NCBI RefSeq assembly: GCF_913054395.1
Contig: NZ_CAJXIP010000005.1
Coordinates: 1-53,280, forward strand
Source of the DNA: an uncultured Roseovarius sp.
GTDB lineage: Bacteria > Pseudomonadota > Alphaproteobacteria > Rhodobacterales > Rhodobacteraceae
DNA length: 53,280 nt
Reading direction: 5' to 3'
Part shown: positions 33,732 through 42,830 of the stretch, piece after piece
Numbering within the stretch: position 1 is the first letter of the stretch
How the letters are laid out: each line of letters starts with the position of its first letter
The notes under the pieces: generated by a model
Told to the model about the DNA's origin: nothing
The model's database searches: none
Seen by the model: only the letters and a program-made list of their open reading frames with translations
Translations under genes and position numbers: made by a program

Positions 33732-34184
33732 GTGCTGAAATGGATTGATATGCCGCCGGTCTGGCTTTTGGCGTTTCTGGTCACGGCCTGGATGCAGGCG
33801 ACATACCTGCCCATGTGGCTTGATTTCGGCGGGGCGTGGGCGGATCTGGCGGGTGGCCTGCTGGTCGGAGGCGGGGTGTTGTTGGTTGTGCTGGCCGCAA
33901 CCGAGTTTCGCCGCCATCGCACCACCATCGTGCCGCACCAAGAGGCCGAGCGCCTGATTCAGTCGGGTATCTTCACCCGTTCGCGCATCCCGATCTATCT
34001 TGGCGATGGCCTGATCCTGGCCGGTTTTATCCTGCGATGGGACGCGGTTTTGGCACTGCCGCTGATTCCCATCTTTTTCTGGATCATCGAAAAACGCTTC
34101 ATAATCCCGGAAGAAGACCGTCTGAGACGGAAATTTCGGATGGATTTTGCCCGATATTGCGAAAAAACCCGTCGTTGGCTCTGA
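33732..34184 (+). CDS. Isoprenylcysteine carboxyl methyltransferase-like membrane protein
   Basis: A 150-residue membrane protein with about four membrane segments, matching the small ICMT/phospholipid methyltransferase fold. The conserved C-terminal part reads GIFTRSRIPIYLGDGLILAG (near 90), then IIPEEDRLRRKFRMDFARYCEKTRRWL, which holds the SAM and substrate motif of the family. The start is GTG 33732 with AGGGGGA seven bases upstream; the next ATG (33750) is less well placed. Bacterial members methylate lipids or unknown membrane substrates; true prenyl-Cys proteins are absent from bacteria. It sits between the SDR gene and pntA. Confidence 0.85.
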   Translation: MLKWIDMPPVWLLAFLVTAWMQATYLPMWLDFGGAWADLAGGLLVGGGVLLVVLAATEFRRHRTTIVPHQEAERLIQSGIFTRSRIPIYLGDGLILAGFILRWDAVLALPLIPIFFWIIEKRFIIPEEDRLRRKFRMDFARYCEKTRRWL

Positions 34185-34311
34185 GGGGCGCGACAATCTT
34201 GGTGTCGCCTCTCACGTTTTTGTGTGAAATAACGACGCTCGGGACTAGGAAACCGGCACCTGCCATGGGCGGGGCCACAGAACACGTGATCTGCCAGAGG
34301 GGGACACAGCA

Positions 34312-35886
34312 TTGAAGATCGGAACGCCAAAGGAAGTGCTTGAGGGCGAAAATCGGGTGGCCATGACGCCCGATTCAGCCCAGCAGTTGCAAAAACTCGG
34401 CCATAGCTGCGCCATTGAAGCCGGTGCAGGCGAACGCGCCGGGTTCTCGGACGCGGCCTATAAAGAGGCCGGTGTGGAAATCATCAAAACGGCCGCCGCG
34501 CTCTGGAAAGAGTGTGACATCGTCGCCAAGGTGCGCATTCCCACCGATACCGAGGTCAAGCGGCTGCGCGAAGGCCAGACCCTGATTTCGTTCTTCAACC
34601 CCGGCGGGAATGAAAAACAACTCAAGATGGCCGCCGACAAGGGGGCGACCGTGATCGCCATGGAAATGGTGCCACGTATCAGCCGCGCCCAGAAGATGGA
34701 TGCGCTAAGCTCGATGGCGAATATCGCCGGCTATCGCGCGGTGATCGAGGCGGGCAACAATTTCGGCCGTTTCTTTACTGGGCAAATTACCGCTGCGGGC
34801 AAAGTGCCACCAGCCAAGGTTCTGGTGGTTGGTGCTGGGGTTGCCGGTCTGGCTGCGATCGGCACCTCGACATCGCTTGGCGCGATCACCTACGCCTTCG
34901 ATGTGCGCCCCGAAGTGGCCGAACAGGTCGAATCCATGGGCGCGGAATTCGTCTATCTCGACTTCGAGGAAGAGGCCAAGGACGGCGCCGCCACCGGCGG
35001 CTATGCATCTGTCTCCTCCCCCGAGTTCCGCGAAGCACAGCTTGCCAAGTTCCGCGAACTGGCGCCCGAGGTCGATATCGTGATCACCACGGCGCTTATC
35101 CCGAACCGCGAAGCGCCCGAGCTTTGGACCGAAGACATGGTCGCCTCGATGAAGCGCGGCTCGGTGATCGTCGATCTGGCGGCGGAAAAGGGCGGCAACT
35201 GCAAGCTGACGGTGATGGACGAAAAGATCGTCACCGATAATGGCGTGACGATCATCGGCTATACCGATTTCCCAAGCCGGATGGCGACGCAGGCCTCGAC
35301 GCTTTATGCGACCAACATCCGCCATATGATGGCCGATCTGACGCCCGGCAAGGACGGTGTCGTCAATCATGACATGGAAGACGACGTGATCCGGGGCGCG
35401 ACCGTGACCCACGACCACGCCGTCACCTTCCCGCCGCCACCGCCAAAGGTGGCCGCGATTGCCGCGCAACCGAAGAAAGAGGCCCCCAAGGAGCTGACCG
35501 CAGAGGAAAAGCGCGCCAAGGAAATGGCTGCTTTCAAGGCACAGACCAAGAACCAGGTCACCCTGCTTGTGGTTGGCGCGGTGCTTTTGCTGGGTGTCGG
35601 GCTTGTCGCCCCGGCCAGCTTCATGCAGCACTTCATCGTCTTTGTTCTGGCGGTCTTTGTTGGCTTCCAGGTGATCTGGAACGTGTCGCATTCGCTGCAT
35701 ACGCCCTTGATGGCGGTCACGAACGCGATCTCGTCGATCATCATTCTGGGCGCGCTGATGCAGATCGGATCGGGGTCTTTCCTCGTGATCCTGTTGGCGG
35801 CGCTGTCGGTCTTCATGGCCGGGATCAACATATTCGGCGGTTTCATGGTGACACGGCGCATGCTCGCCATGTTCCAGAAGTCGTAA
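34312..35886 (+). CDS. pntA: NAD(P) transhydrogenase subunit alpha
   Basis: A 524-residue subunit. Residues 1-380 form the NAD(H)-binding domain I, including the strand [16 protein letters not shown] (about 169-185). A charged linker ([20 protein letters not shown] region, about 375-405) leads to four membrane segments. PntAB couples hydride transfer from NADH to NADP+ with proton entry, supplying NADPH. The first codon is TTG with AGAGGGGG nine bases upstream; it gives the expected start MKIGTPKEV. It is followed after 13 bases by pntB, forming a two-gene operon. The leader (34185-34311) has a small GCGACA/TGTCGC hairpin of uncertain role. Confidence 0.96.
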   Translation: MKIGTPKEVLEGENRVAMTPDSAQQLQKLGHSCAIEAGAGERAGFSDAAYKEAGVEIIKTAAALWKECDIVAKVRIPTDTEVKRLREGQTLISFFNPGGNEKQLKMAADKGATVIAMEMVPRISRAQKMDALSSMANIAGYRAVIEAGNNFGRFFTGQITAAGKVPPAKVLVVGAGVAGLAAIGTSTSLGAITYAFDVRPEVAEQVESMGAEFVYLDFEEEAKDGAATGGYASVSSPEFREAQLAKFRELAPEVDIVITTALIPNREAPELWTEDMVASMKRGSVIVDLAAEKGGNCKLTVMDEKIVTDNGVTIIGYTDFPSRMATQASTLYATNIRHMMADLTPGKDGVVNHDMEDDVIRGATVTHDHAVTFPPPPPKVAAIAAQPKKEAPKELTAEEKRAKEMAAFKAQTKNQVTLLVVGAVLLLGVGLVAPASFMQHFIVFVLAVFVGFQVIWNVSHSLHTPLMAVTNAISSIIILGALMQIGSGSFLVILLAALSVFMAGINIFGGFMVTRRMLAMFQKS

Positions 35887-35899
35887 GGGGGCAGGTATA

Positions 35900-37333
35900 A
35901 TGGATTACGGTTTTACAACGGCCGCATATGTGGTCGCAGCTATCCTTTTCATCCTGAGCCTTGGCGGTCTGTCAGGTCAGGAAAGCGCCAAGCGCGCGGT
36001 ATGGTACGGCATTGCGGGCATGGCGCTCGCGGTGGTGGCCACGCTTATCGGGCCGGGTTCGGGCCTGTGGTTCTTGTCGGCGGTGCTGATCGCGGGCGGC
36101 GGGACGATCGGTTACTTCGTGGCGCAACGCGTGCAGATGACCGAGATGCCACAGCTTGTGGCGGCAATGCACAGCCTTGTGGGCCTTGCAGCCGTCTTCG
36201 TGGGCTTCAATGCGCATATCGAGCTGAACAACGTCCTGGCCATGGCGCATGATGAGCGCGAAGCCCTGGAAGGGTTTGCCGCGCTTCTGGCTCATAAGAC
36301 TCCGGTCGAACAGTCGATCCTGCGGGTCGAGCTTTTCCTTGGCATCTTCATCGGGGCGGTGACCTTTACCGGCTCGATCATCGCTTACGGCAAACTGGCG
36401 GGCAAGGTCGACACGGCAGCAAAGAAGCTGCCCGGCGGGCATGTGCTCAACGCCAGCGCGGCGGCGATTTCGCTGCTCTGCCTGATCTGGTACTTCAATA
36501 CCGGTGGCTTCCTGCCGCTGGCCCTGATGACGCTTGCGGCCCTGTTCATCGGCTATCACCTGATCATGGGGATCGGCGGCGCCGACATGCCCGTCGTCGT
36601 GTCGATGCTCAACAGTTATTCCGGCTGGGCGGCGGCGGCGATCGGGTTCAGCCTTGGCAATGACCTTTTGATCGTCGTGGGCGCGCTTGTCGGTTCAAGC
36701 GGTGCAATCCTAAGCTATATCATGTGCAAGGCGATGAACCGTTCGTTCATCTCTGTCATTCTGGGCGGCTTTGGCGGCCCGGCAGGCGAGCAGATGGCGG
36801 TTGAGGGCGAGCAGGTCGCGATTGACGTCGATGGCGTTGCTACGGCGCTGAACGAGGCCGATAGCATCATCATCATCCCCGGCTATGGCATGGCCGTGGC
36901 GCAGGCCCAACAGGCGGTGAGCGAGCTGACAAGCAAGCTGCGCGCCAAGGGCAAGACCGTGCGCTTTGCCATCCACCCGGTGGCGGGGCGTCTTCCGGGG
37001 CACATGAACGTGCTTCTGGCCGAGGCGCGGGTGCCTTATGATATCGTTATGGAAATGGACGAGATCAACGAGGATTTCCCCGATACCGATGTGGCCATCG
37101 TCATCGGCTCGAATGACATCGTGAACCCGGCCGCCCAGGAAGACCCCAACAGCCCCATTGCCGGAATGCCGGTTCTGGAATGCTGGAAGGCGAAACAGGT
37201 GTTCGTCAGCAAGCGCGGACAGGGCACGGGATATTCCGGCATCGAAAACCCGCTGTTCTATAAGGAAAACACCCGCATGTTCTATGGCGATGCCAAGGAC
37301 AGCGTGTCGAGCCTGCTGCCGAAAATCGACTGA
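35900..37333 (+). CDS. pntB: NAD(P) transhydrogenase subunit beta
   Basis: A 477-residue subunit. The first 270 residues make about nine membrane segments of the proton channel (domain II). The last 180 residues are the NADP(H)-binding domain III, with [13 protein letters not shown] as the dinucleotide motif and the later [20 protein letters not shown] and [20 protein letters not shown] blocks, all characteristic of PntB. With PntA it forms the proton-translocating transhydrogenase in the inner membrane. It follows pntA by 13 bases with AAGGGGG before the ATG, and is followed by a strong hairpin terminator. Confidence 0.97.
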   Translation: MDYGFTTAAYVVAAILFILSLGGLSGQESAKRAVWYGIAGMALAVVATLIGPGSGLWFLSAVLIAGGGTIGYFVAQRVQMTEMPQLVAAMHSLVGLAAVFVGFNAHIELNNVLAMAHDEREALEGFAALLAHKTPVEQSILRVELFLGIFIGAVTFTGSIIAYGKLAGKVDTAAKKLPGGHVLNASAAAISLLCLIWYFNTGGFLPLALMTLAALFIGYHLIMGIGGADMPVVVSMLNSYSGWAAAAIGFSLGNDLLIVVGALVGSSGAILSYIMCKAMNRSFISVILGGFGGPAGEQMAVEGEQVAIDVDGVATALNEADSIIIIPGYGMAVAQAQQAVSELTSKLRAKGKTVRFAIHPVAGRLPGHMNVLLAEARVPYDIVMEMDEINEDFPDTDVAIVIGSNDIVNPAAQEDPNSPIAGMPVLECWKAKQVFVSKRGQGTGYSGIENPLFYKENTRMFYGDAKDSVSSLLPKID

Positions 37334-37356
37334 TCGCGGCACGGGACGTATCCTTG

Positions 37357-37387
37357 AAGGGGCGCTCTGATCGGGGCGCCCCTTTTT
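37357..37387 (+). terminator. Rho-independent terminator of pntAB
   Basis: AAGGGGCGC (37357-37365) pairs perfectly with GCGCCCCTT (37376-37384) around a 10-base loop, followed by a T run. It lies 24 bases after the pntB stop. Confidence 0.85.
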
Positions 37388-37410
37388 CATGTTATATGCA
37401 TGGCGCGCCC

Positions 37411-37442
37411 GCCGGATTTTGAGTATTTTTGCCAAGAAGAAG
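37411..37442 (+). repeat. Dispersed GCCGGA...TTTTTGCCAAGAAGAA repeat (copy 4)
   Basis: GCCGGATTTTGAGTATTTTT followed by GCCAAGAAGAAG, just after the pntAB terminator. It is nearly identical to the copy at 50073-50103 and related to the copies at 16737, 19628 and 19786. Confidence 0.8.
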
Positions 37443-37492
37443 CCTGCACCTTGGGCAGTATACGATTGTGTGCTGCTAAATCATTGGAATTT

Positions 37493-37546
37493 ATGGAAAA
37501 ACGCTTTTGCTGGGCTTGCGGAACGGCTATGACGCCGATGAGTTAA
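37493..37546 (+). CDS. Possible 17-codon leader peptide upstream of the DUF3422 gene
   Basis: A very short reading frame, MEKRFCWACGTAMTPMS, ends in TAA that overlaps the ribosome site (TAAGGAG) of the DUF3422 gene. It carries a CxxC pair like half of a zinc ribbon. Its own start has only a weak GGA upstream. It may be a translational-coupling leader or chance. Confidence 0.2.
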   Translation: MEKRFCWACGTAMTPMS

Positions 37547-37558
37547 GGAGAGCGGCCA

Positions 37559-38839
37559 ATGCCCCCGATTGATGATCATCCGCTGCGCTATGAGCTGGCC
37601 AATGAATTGCACGCGCGTCCGTTTCCGTCGCTGAGCGCGCCCTGTACGGCGGCCTATCTGGCGATCAAGCAGCCGCAGGATGCGGCCAAGCGGGATCGCG
37701 CGGCGGATCTGGCGCATCTTACCGCCTTGCTTGATCGCTATGGTGCGCCCCACCCACAGCCTGGCGCCACGCATTATTCGGGCGAGATCGGGCGGCATGT
37801 CCTGAAATGGGAAAGCCATACCGAATTCGTGACCTATACGGTCTTTACCGAGGGGGTCAGCACGCGGCCCTTTGATCCGGCCGATTTCGAAGTGTTTCCC
37901 GCCGACTGGCTTGCTCGGGCGCCGGGGATGCGGGTGACCTCGGCCTTGATTCGGGTGACGCCGTGGAAAAACAAGGAGCAGACCTGCGAGGAAACCGATC
38001 AGTGGTTTGTCTCGGAAAGCGTGGCGGTGGCGCGGGTGTTGGATGATGCGGCGGTGATCGCGGGAGATTTCCGGATTGATACGGCGGGACATTTGCGGTT
38101 TTCGGTCAGTGTTGCCCCAAACACGGGGGCGCGCCGGATCGGGCGCATTGTGCAGCGTCTTTGCGAGATCGAGACCTACAAGTCGATGTCGATGCTGGGC
38201 TTTGCGCGGGTACGTGAAATGGGCCGCCAGATGGGGGAGACCGACAGCCAGCTGAGCCGCCTGATTGGCGACATGACCAGCGGGAGCCAGCCCGCCGACG
38301 AGACCCTTCAGGATTTGCTGCATGTTTCGGCAGAGCTTGAATCTCTGGTGGCGCAATCCTCGTTCCGTTTCGGGGCGACGGCCGCCTATGAGCAGATCGT
38401 CAATCAGCGCATCAGCGTGCTTCGCGAGGAACGTTTCGAGGGGCGCCAGACATTTGCTGAGTTCATGATGCGCCGCTATGAGCCGGCCATGCGCACAATG
38501 CGCGCCACCAAGGAGCGGCTGGATGCGATGGCTGACCGGGCCATGCGCGCAGGAGAGTTGCTGCGCACCCGGGTGGATGTGGAACGCAGCGCGCAGAACC
38601 AGAGCCTGTTGGAAAGCATGGACAAGCGCGCCGATCTGCAACTGCGCCTGCAACGCACGGTCGAGGGGCTGTCGGTTGTCGCGATCAGCTATTACGCGGT
38701 GTCCCTGGCGGGCTATCTGCTGTATCCGCTGACCGGGGTTCTGGGGCTGAGCAAGGGGATGATCACCGCCGCGGTCACCCTGCCGGTGATTGCGCTTGTC
38801 TGGTGGATGGTGCAGCGCATTCGCAACAAGCTGCATTGA
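37559..38839 (+). CDS. DUF3422-family membrane-anchored protein
   Basis: A 426-residue protein of the DUF3422 family, widespread in proteobacteria and without known function. It opens with DDHPLRYELANELHARPFP, the family hallmark. The body is soluble with an alpha/beta N-terminal half and a long helical, coiled-coil-prone stretch (about 255-370). Two membrane segments follow near the C-terminus (about 370-420), so the large N-terminal part probably faces the cytoplasm. The layout (helical stalk plus a two-helix anchor) resembles CorA-type topology in outline, but no GMN motif is present. The ATG follows TAAGGAG. It sits alone between pntAB and the cupin gene. Confidence 0.9.
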   Translation: MPPIDDHPLRYELANELHARPFPSLSAPCTAAYLAIKQPQDAAKRDRAADLAHLTALLDRYGAPHPQPGATHYSGEIGRHVLKWESHTEFVTYTVFTEGVSTRPFDPADFEVFPADWLARAPGMRVTSALIRVTPWKNKEQTCEETDQWFVSESVAVARVLDDAAVIAGDFRIDTAGHLRFSVSVAPNTGARRIGRIVQRLCEIETYKSMSMLGFARVREMGRQMGETDSQLSRLIGDMTSGSQPADETLQDLLHVSAELESLVAQSSFRFGATAAYEQIVNQRISVLREERFEGRQTFAEFMMRRYEPAMRTMRATKERLDAMADRAMRAGELLRTRVDVERSAQNQSLLESMDKRADLQLRLQRTVEGLSVVAISYYAVSLAGYLLYPLTGVLGLSKGMITAAVTLPVIALVWWMVQRIRNKLH

Positions 38840-38898
38840 CGTTTTGGCGCTGAGCGCGGGCGGTGTATACTCGGGCTTTCAGACGTGAGGTAATGCCA

Positions 38899-39237
38899 AT
38901 GCCCTTTCCCGATTTCATCATGTCTTTCCCGCCGATCGACGTGCCATTCTCCGAAGATGTCGTGCAGACCCGCGCCATCCGTTCCGATCACGGGTTATGC
39001 GTCTTTTTCACCTTCCTTCAGGATATGGAATTGCCACCCCATAGCCATGGCGCACAATGGGGCACGGTGGTGGAGGGCGAGATCGAGTTCACCATCGGCG
39101 GCGAGACCCGGATATATCGCCCCGGTGACAGTTACTCCATTCCCGCCGACGTGGTGCACGGGGCGATGATCAAAGCAGGCACGCGGGTGATCGACGTGTT
39201 TTCAGAGCCGGACCGCTATCCGATCAAGACGGCATAG
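38899..39237 (+). CDS. Small cupin-domain protein
   Basis: A 112-residue single cupin. Motif 1 covers PPHSHGAQWGTVVEGEIEF, with His residues and Glu that could bind a metal, and motif 2 covers YRPGDSYSIPADVVHGAMI. The length and motifs match small stand-alone cupins of unknown substrate. ATG 38899 is chosen because GAGG lies eight bases before it; ATG 38893 is only two bases from the same site. It begins 59 bases after the DUF3422 stop on the same strand and is convergent with the SHMT-like gene. Confidence 0.85.
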   Translation: MPFPDFIMSFPPIDVPFSEDVVQTRAIRSDHGLCVFFTFLQDMELPPHSHGAQWGTVVEGEIEFTIGGETRIYRPGDSYSIPADVVHGAMIKAGTRVIDVFSEPDRYPIKTA

Positions 39238-39288
39238 CCGTTTGCACGCGCCCCTGCGGAGCGCCTAGCCAAAGGCGCGACGCATGGC

Positions 39289-40605
39289 TCAGTTGATATA
39301 GTGCAGCGTGTCGAATTCCTGCCGCCAGGCCGAGACTTCCGACAAAAGCGCGGCAGCATCGTTGCTGCGCAGCGCCTTGGCGATAAGGCCTGCCATGCGC
39401 GGGGCATGCTCCGGGGTCACGCCCCAACGCACCAATTCCGGTGTGCCGATGCGCAAACCGTTCATGTCGCCCGCCACCGGATCAATCGGCAGGCCGATGC
39501 CACAGGCCAGGAAACCCGCCTTGCGCAGGGTCTTTGACGCCGCCTGACCCCCGCCGAACCCGGCGGCGGCGATCGCGAACTGATGCGAATTCGTTGCCCC
39601 CTGCGTGCCCTTGAATACCGGCAGGCCTTCGGCCTCGAGGGCTGCGGCAAGCGCTTGGGCCAGGGCAACCATTTGTGCACCATAGGCCGTTCCGTGGTTG
39701 CGCCAATCGAGCAAAGTCACAGCCAAGGCCGCCGATTTTGCCGCGTCGAAATTGGCGGTCATCCCCGGAAAGGCAATTGCATCAAGGCGTTCGGCAATAG
39801 CGGCGTCATTGCTGATGATCAGCCCGCCCGCCGGGCCGCCAAGGCTTTTATAGGTACTCATCGTCATCATATGCGCGCCCTCGGCCAGCGGGTTGCGCCA
39901 GGCCTTGCCCGCGATGATCCCGCATTGGTGCGCTGCGTCGAACATCAGCTTCGCGCCGACCTCATCGGCAATCGCGCGGACCTCGCGCACCGGATGCTCG
40001 AACAGGTTCAGGCTGGCGCCAAGGGTGATCAGCGCGGGGCGCTCCTTATGGGCCAATTCGGCTAAACCGGGCAGATCGACACTATAGCCATCCGCATCTA
40101 CCGGCGCCTCGACGATCCGCAGGCCGTAAAGCCCGGCACAGCCCGCTGCATGATGCGTTACATGCCCGCCGATGCTGGCCGGGGGGGCGATGATCGTGTC
40201 GCCCGGCTTGCAGGTCGCCATGAAGCCATAGAGGTTGGCAATCGCCCCCGAGGGCACGCGGATTTCGGCAAAATCCGCCTCGAAGATTTCGGCGGCAAGG
40301 TTGGCGGCGATCACCTCGATTTCCTCGATCGCTTCAAGCCCCATTTCGTATTTGTCACCGGGATAGCCAAGCGAGGGGCGCGAGCCGATGCCGCTGGCCA
40401 AAAGGACCTCGGCGCGCGGGTTCATCACGTTGGTGGCGGGGTTGAGGTTGAAGCACTCGGCCTCATGGATGCGCCGATTGTCGGCGGCAAGCGTCTCGAT
40501 CCGGGCGGCGATACCGGCGCTGTCCCCGGCGCTTGTGCGCATGGCGAGGGTTTGAACAAGATCTTCGCAATGGGCAGGCACCCAAGCGCGGCGGGCCAGT
40601 GTCAT
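39289..40605 (-). CDS. Serine hydroxymethyltransferase-like PLP enzyme (divergent paralogue)
   Basis: A 438-residue fold-type I PLP enzyme of the SHMT/GlyA group. The PLP Lys253 lies in MSTYKSLGGPAGG, where housekeeping SHMT has a TTTHKTLRGPRGG-like sequence; Asp223 and His226 (FDAAHQCG) stack on the cofactor. The N-terminus AECFNLNPATNVMNPRAEVL, and YPGDKYEMGLEAIEEIE in the place of the usual YxGGCE...E segment, also differ from standard GlyA. It may act on alpha-methylserine, beta-hydroxy amino acids or another serine-like substrate. The ATG follows GGGAG. It is divergent from a GcvA-type LysR regulator, which suggests inducible catabolism rather than housekeeping. Confidence 0.85.
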   Translation of the reverse strand: MTLARRAWVPAHCEDLVQTLAMRTSAGDSAGIAARIETLAADNRRIHEAECFNLNPATNVMNPRAEVLLASGIGSRPSLGYPGDKYEMGLEAIEEIEVIAANLAAEIFEADFAEIRVPSGAIANLYGFMATCKPGDTIIAPPASIGGHVTHHAAGCAGLYGLRIVEAPVDADGYSVDLPGLAELAHKERPALITLGASLNLFEHPVREVRAIADEVGAKLMFDAAHQCGIIAGKAWRNPLAEGAHMMTMSTYKSLGGPAGGLIISNDAAIAERLDAIAFPGMTANFDAAKSAALAVTLLDWRNHGTAYGAQMVALAQALAAALEAEGLPVFKGTQGATNSHQFAIAAAGFGGGQAASKTLRKAGFLACGIGLPIDPVAGDMNGLRIGTPELVRWGVTPEHAPRMAGLIAKALRSNDAAALLSEVSAWRQEFDTLHYIN

Positions 40606-40684
40606 GTCAAAATCTCCCTGACTGGTTTGGTCCAGACTGGCGCGGCACGGCTTGCCTGTGCAAACCAGATTATGTAAAAATCAG

Positions 40685-40699
40685 CTTAGAAAAACTAAG
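40685..40699. promoter_or_regulatory. LysR-type T-N11-A operator candidate
   Basis: CTTAG-AAAAA-CTAAG is a perfect inverted repeat containing a T-N11-A core, the classic LysR-type box. It lies in the 103-base region between the divergent SHMT-like gene and lysR, overlapping the ribosome site of lysR, which would allow autorepression. Binding is inferred. Confidence 0.5.
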
Positions 40700-40708
40700 G
40701 CTAGAAAA

Positions 40709-41590
40709 ATGTCAGTTTCACCGCCACGCCCAAAGGGTCCGCCGCTTAATGCGTTGCGCGCCTTCGAGGCCGCCGCCCGGCTTGGCGGCTTTGCCAATGC
40801 AGCGGACGAGCTTTGCGTGACGCCGGGCGCGGTGTCACAGCATATCAAGGCGCTTGAGGATTGGATCGGTGCCGATCTGTTCGAACGCCGTTCGCAGGGT
40901 GTGCGTCTGAGCGCCTTTGGCGCCGAGGTTGCCCCCGGTTTTGCACAGGCCTTTGATGCCATGGGGGCGGCGGTGCATGGTATGCGCGTGGCGGCACGCC
41001 ACAAGACCCTGCATATTGCGGCCCTGCCGAGCGTGGCGCAACTTTGGCTTTCACCGCGCCTGCCAAGCGTGCGCGCCGCCTTGCCAGAGCTGAGCATCTC
41101 GGTTTCTGCGGTCGAAACCCCGCCCAACCTTGCGCGGGAACTGTTTGATCTGAGCGTATTCATCCGCCGTCCCACCGGCGGTGCGCGCGAAACGGCGCTG
41201 GCACCCGATGCGATCTTTCCTGTCTGTACCCCCGAGATTGCCGCGCGGTTGCAGACCCCTGCCGATCTGAGGGAGGAAACGCTTTTGCATGATGCGCTCT
41301 GGCCCGATGACTGGGCGCTCTGGGGCGCTGCGGCGCTTGCCGGTCAGGCGCTGCCGGACAAGGGGCCGCGGTTTTCGCTTTATAGCATTGCGCTGGAAGA
41401 GGCGCGTAACGGCGCGGGGGTTCTGATGGGGCATCAATTGCTGGTGCAGGCCGCGCTTGAGCGTGGCGACCTGGTTGCGCCTTTTACGAAAAAGGTCGAA
41501 ACCGGCAAGGCGCTGGTGCTGGACCGGGCAGGCTTTGGAGAGGGGCCAAATCATCTGGCGCAGGTTCTGCGCCTGCTGCAACAGGCGTGA
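40709..41590 (+). CDS. LysR-family regulator (GcvA-type), next to the SHMT-like gene
   Basis: A 293-residue LysR-type regulator of the GcvA subgroup. Residues 10-70 hold the helix-turn-helix (LNALRAFEAAARLGGFANAA, then TPGAVSQHIKALEDWIG), and about 100-290 the effector domain. Start ATG 40709 has TAAGG eight bases before it; an earlier in-frame start at 40652 would add residues unlike the family. Divergent placement implies control of the SHMT-like gene, with a serine- or glycine-type effector plausible by analogy to GcvA. ribB begins 80 bases downstream on the same strand but is probably independent. Confidence 0.9.
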   Translation: MSVSPPRPKGPPLNALRAFEAAARLGGFANAADELCVTPGAVSQHIKALEDWIGADLFERRSQGVRLSAFGAEVAPGFAQAFDAMGAAVHGMRVAARHKTLHIAALPSVAQLWLSPRLPSVRAALPELSISVSAVETPPNLARELFDLSVFIRRPTGGARETALAPDAIFPVCTPEIAARLQTPADLREETLLHDALWPDDWALWGAAALAGQALPDKGPRFSLYSIALEEARNGAGVLMGHQLLVQAALERGDLVAPFTKKVETGKALVLDRAGFGEGPNHLAQVLRLLQQA

Positions 41591-41670
41591 TCCGTGCCAT
41601 TCGCCTCTGGCCATCGCCGTCCGGCTGCGCTATCCGGGCCGGGCTATAGCCGCGAAAAAGGGGGCACCTG

Positions 41671-42819
41671 ATGTCCGACACTGTGCCATTCGAAAAACCC
41701 GGCCCCGTCGAGGCCAACCTCAAGAGCGCCATCGCGCCCACCGAAGAGATCATCGCCGAGGCGCGCGCCGGGCGGATGTTCATCCTAGTGGATCACGAGG
41801 ACCGCGAGAACGAGGGCGATCTTGTGATTGCCGCCGAATTTGCCACGCCCGAGGCGATCAACTTCATGGCCACCTACGGGCGCGGTCTTATCTGCCTGCC
41901 GATGACGGCCGAACGGGTTGACCGGCTTGGTCTGCCGATGATGGCCGTCAACAATTCGTCGCGTCACGAAACCCCGTTTACCGTTTCGATCGAGGCGCGC
42001 GAAGGCGTGAGCACGGGGATTTCGGCCGCCGACCGGGCGCTGACCGTATCCGTCGCGATCAACGAGCAGAACACCATGGCGGCGCTGTCCACGCCGGGCC
42101 ATATCTTTCCGTTGCGCGCCCGTGACGGCGGCGTCCTGATCCGGGCCGGCCATACCGAGGCGGCGGTCGATATCTCGCGGCTTGCCGGGCTGAATCCCTC
42201 GGGGGTAATCTGTGAGATCCTGAAGGAAGACGGCACCATGGCGCGGCTACCGGATCTGATCGGCTTTGCGCAAAAGCATGGCCTCAAGATCGGGACGATT
42301 TCCGATCTCATTGCCTATCGCCACAAGCATGACAACCTGGTGCGAGAAGTGCGCCGCGAGACCGTCGAGTCGAGCCATGGCGGCACCTGGGAGATGCGTA
42401 TCTTCGCCGACCAGATTACCGGCACCGAGCATGTCGTGCTGAGCAAGGGCGACATCACCGACGGCAAGCCGGTTCTGGCGCGCACTCACGCGCTCAACGC
42501 GCTTGAGGATGTGCTTGGCATCGGGCTTGAGGCATCCGCCAAGGGCGGGCCGACGGGCAAGCTGCCCCGCGCGATGGAGATCATCGCGGCCGAGGGACGT
42601 GGCGCCGTGTTCCTGTTCCGCCAGCCCCGCCCGAGACTTTCGGGCGAGATGGAGGATGACGAGACCCCACGCACGATCAAGCAGACCGGCCTTGGCGCGC
42701 AGATCATGTCGACCATGGGCCTGCATGAGCTGATCCTTTTGACCGACAGCCCCCGGACCCGTTACCTTGGCCTTGATGCCTATGGCATTTCCATCACCGA
42801 CACCCGCCCCATCACATAG
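41671..42819 (+). CDS. ribB: 3,4-dihydroxy-2-butanone 4-phosphate synthase with degenerate GTP cyclohydrolase II-like domain
   Basis: A 382-residue riboflavin-pathway enzyme. Residues about 25-225 are an intact DHBP synthase: the metal and phosphate loop DHEDRENEGDL, RHETPFTVSIEA, and the RAGHTEAAVD motif. Residues about 230-380 have the fold of GTP cyclohydrolase II, but the zinc Cys cluster (C-x2-GD-x9-C-x-C) is absent; the matching segment is ARTHALNALEDVLGIG. So only the DHBP reaction is expected and GTP cyclohydrolase II must come from another gene. It heads ribB-ribH-nusB. No FMN riboswitch was seen upstream. Confidence 0.94.
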   Translation: MSDTVPFEKPGPVEANLKSAIAPTEEIIAEARAGRMFILVDHEDRENEGDLVIAAEFATPEAINFMATYGRGLICLPMTAERVDRLGLPMMAVNNSSRHETPFTVSIEAREGVSTGISAADRALTVSVAINEQNTMAALSTPGHIFPLRARDGGVLIRAGHTEAAVDISRLAGLNPSGVICEILKEDGTMARLPDLIGFAQKHGLKIGTISDLIAYRHKHDNLVREVRRETVESSHGGTWEMRIFADQITGTEHVVLSKGDITDGKPVLARTHALNALEDVLGIGLEASAKGGPTGKLPRAMEIIAAEGRGAVFLFRQPRPRLSGEMEDDETPRTIKQTGLGAQIMSTMGLHELILLTDSPRTRYLGLDAYGISITDTRPIT

Positions 42820-42830
42820 GTTGATTCCAA

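Noticed and set aside
41591..41670. FMN riboswitch upstream of ribB
   Set aside because: The 80-base leader is too short and shows none of the conserved RFN boxes.
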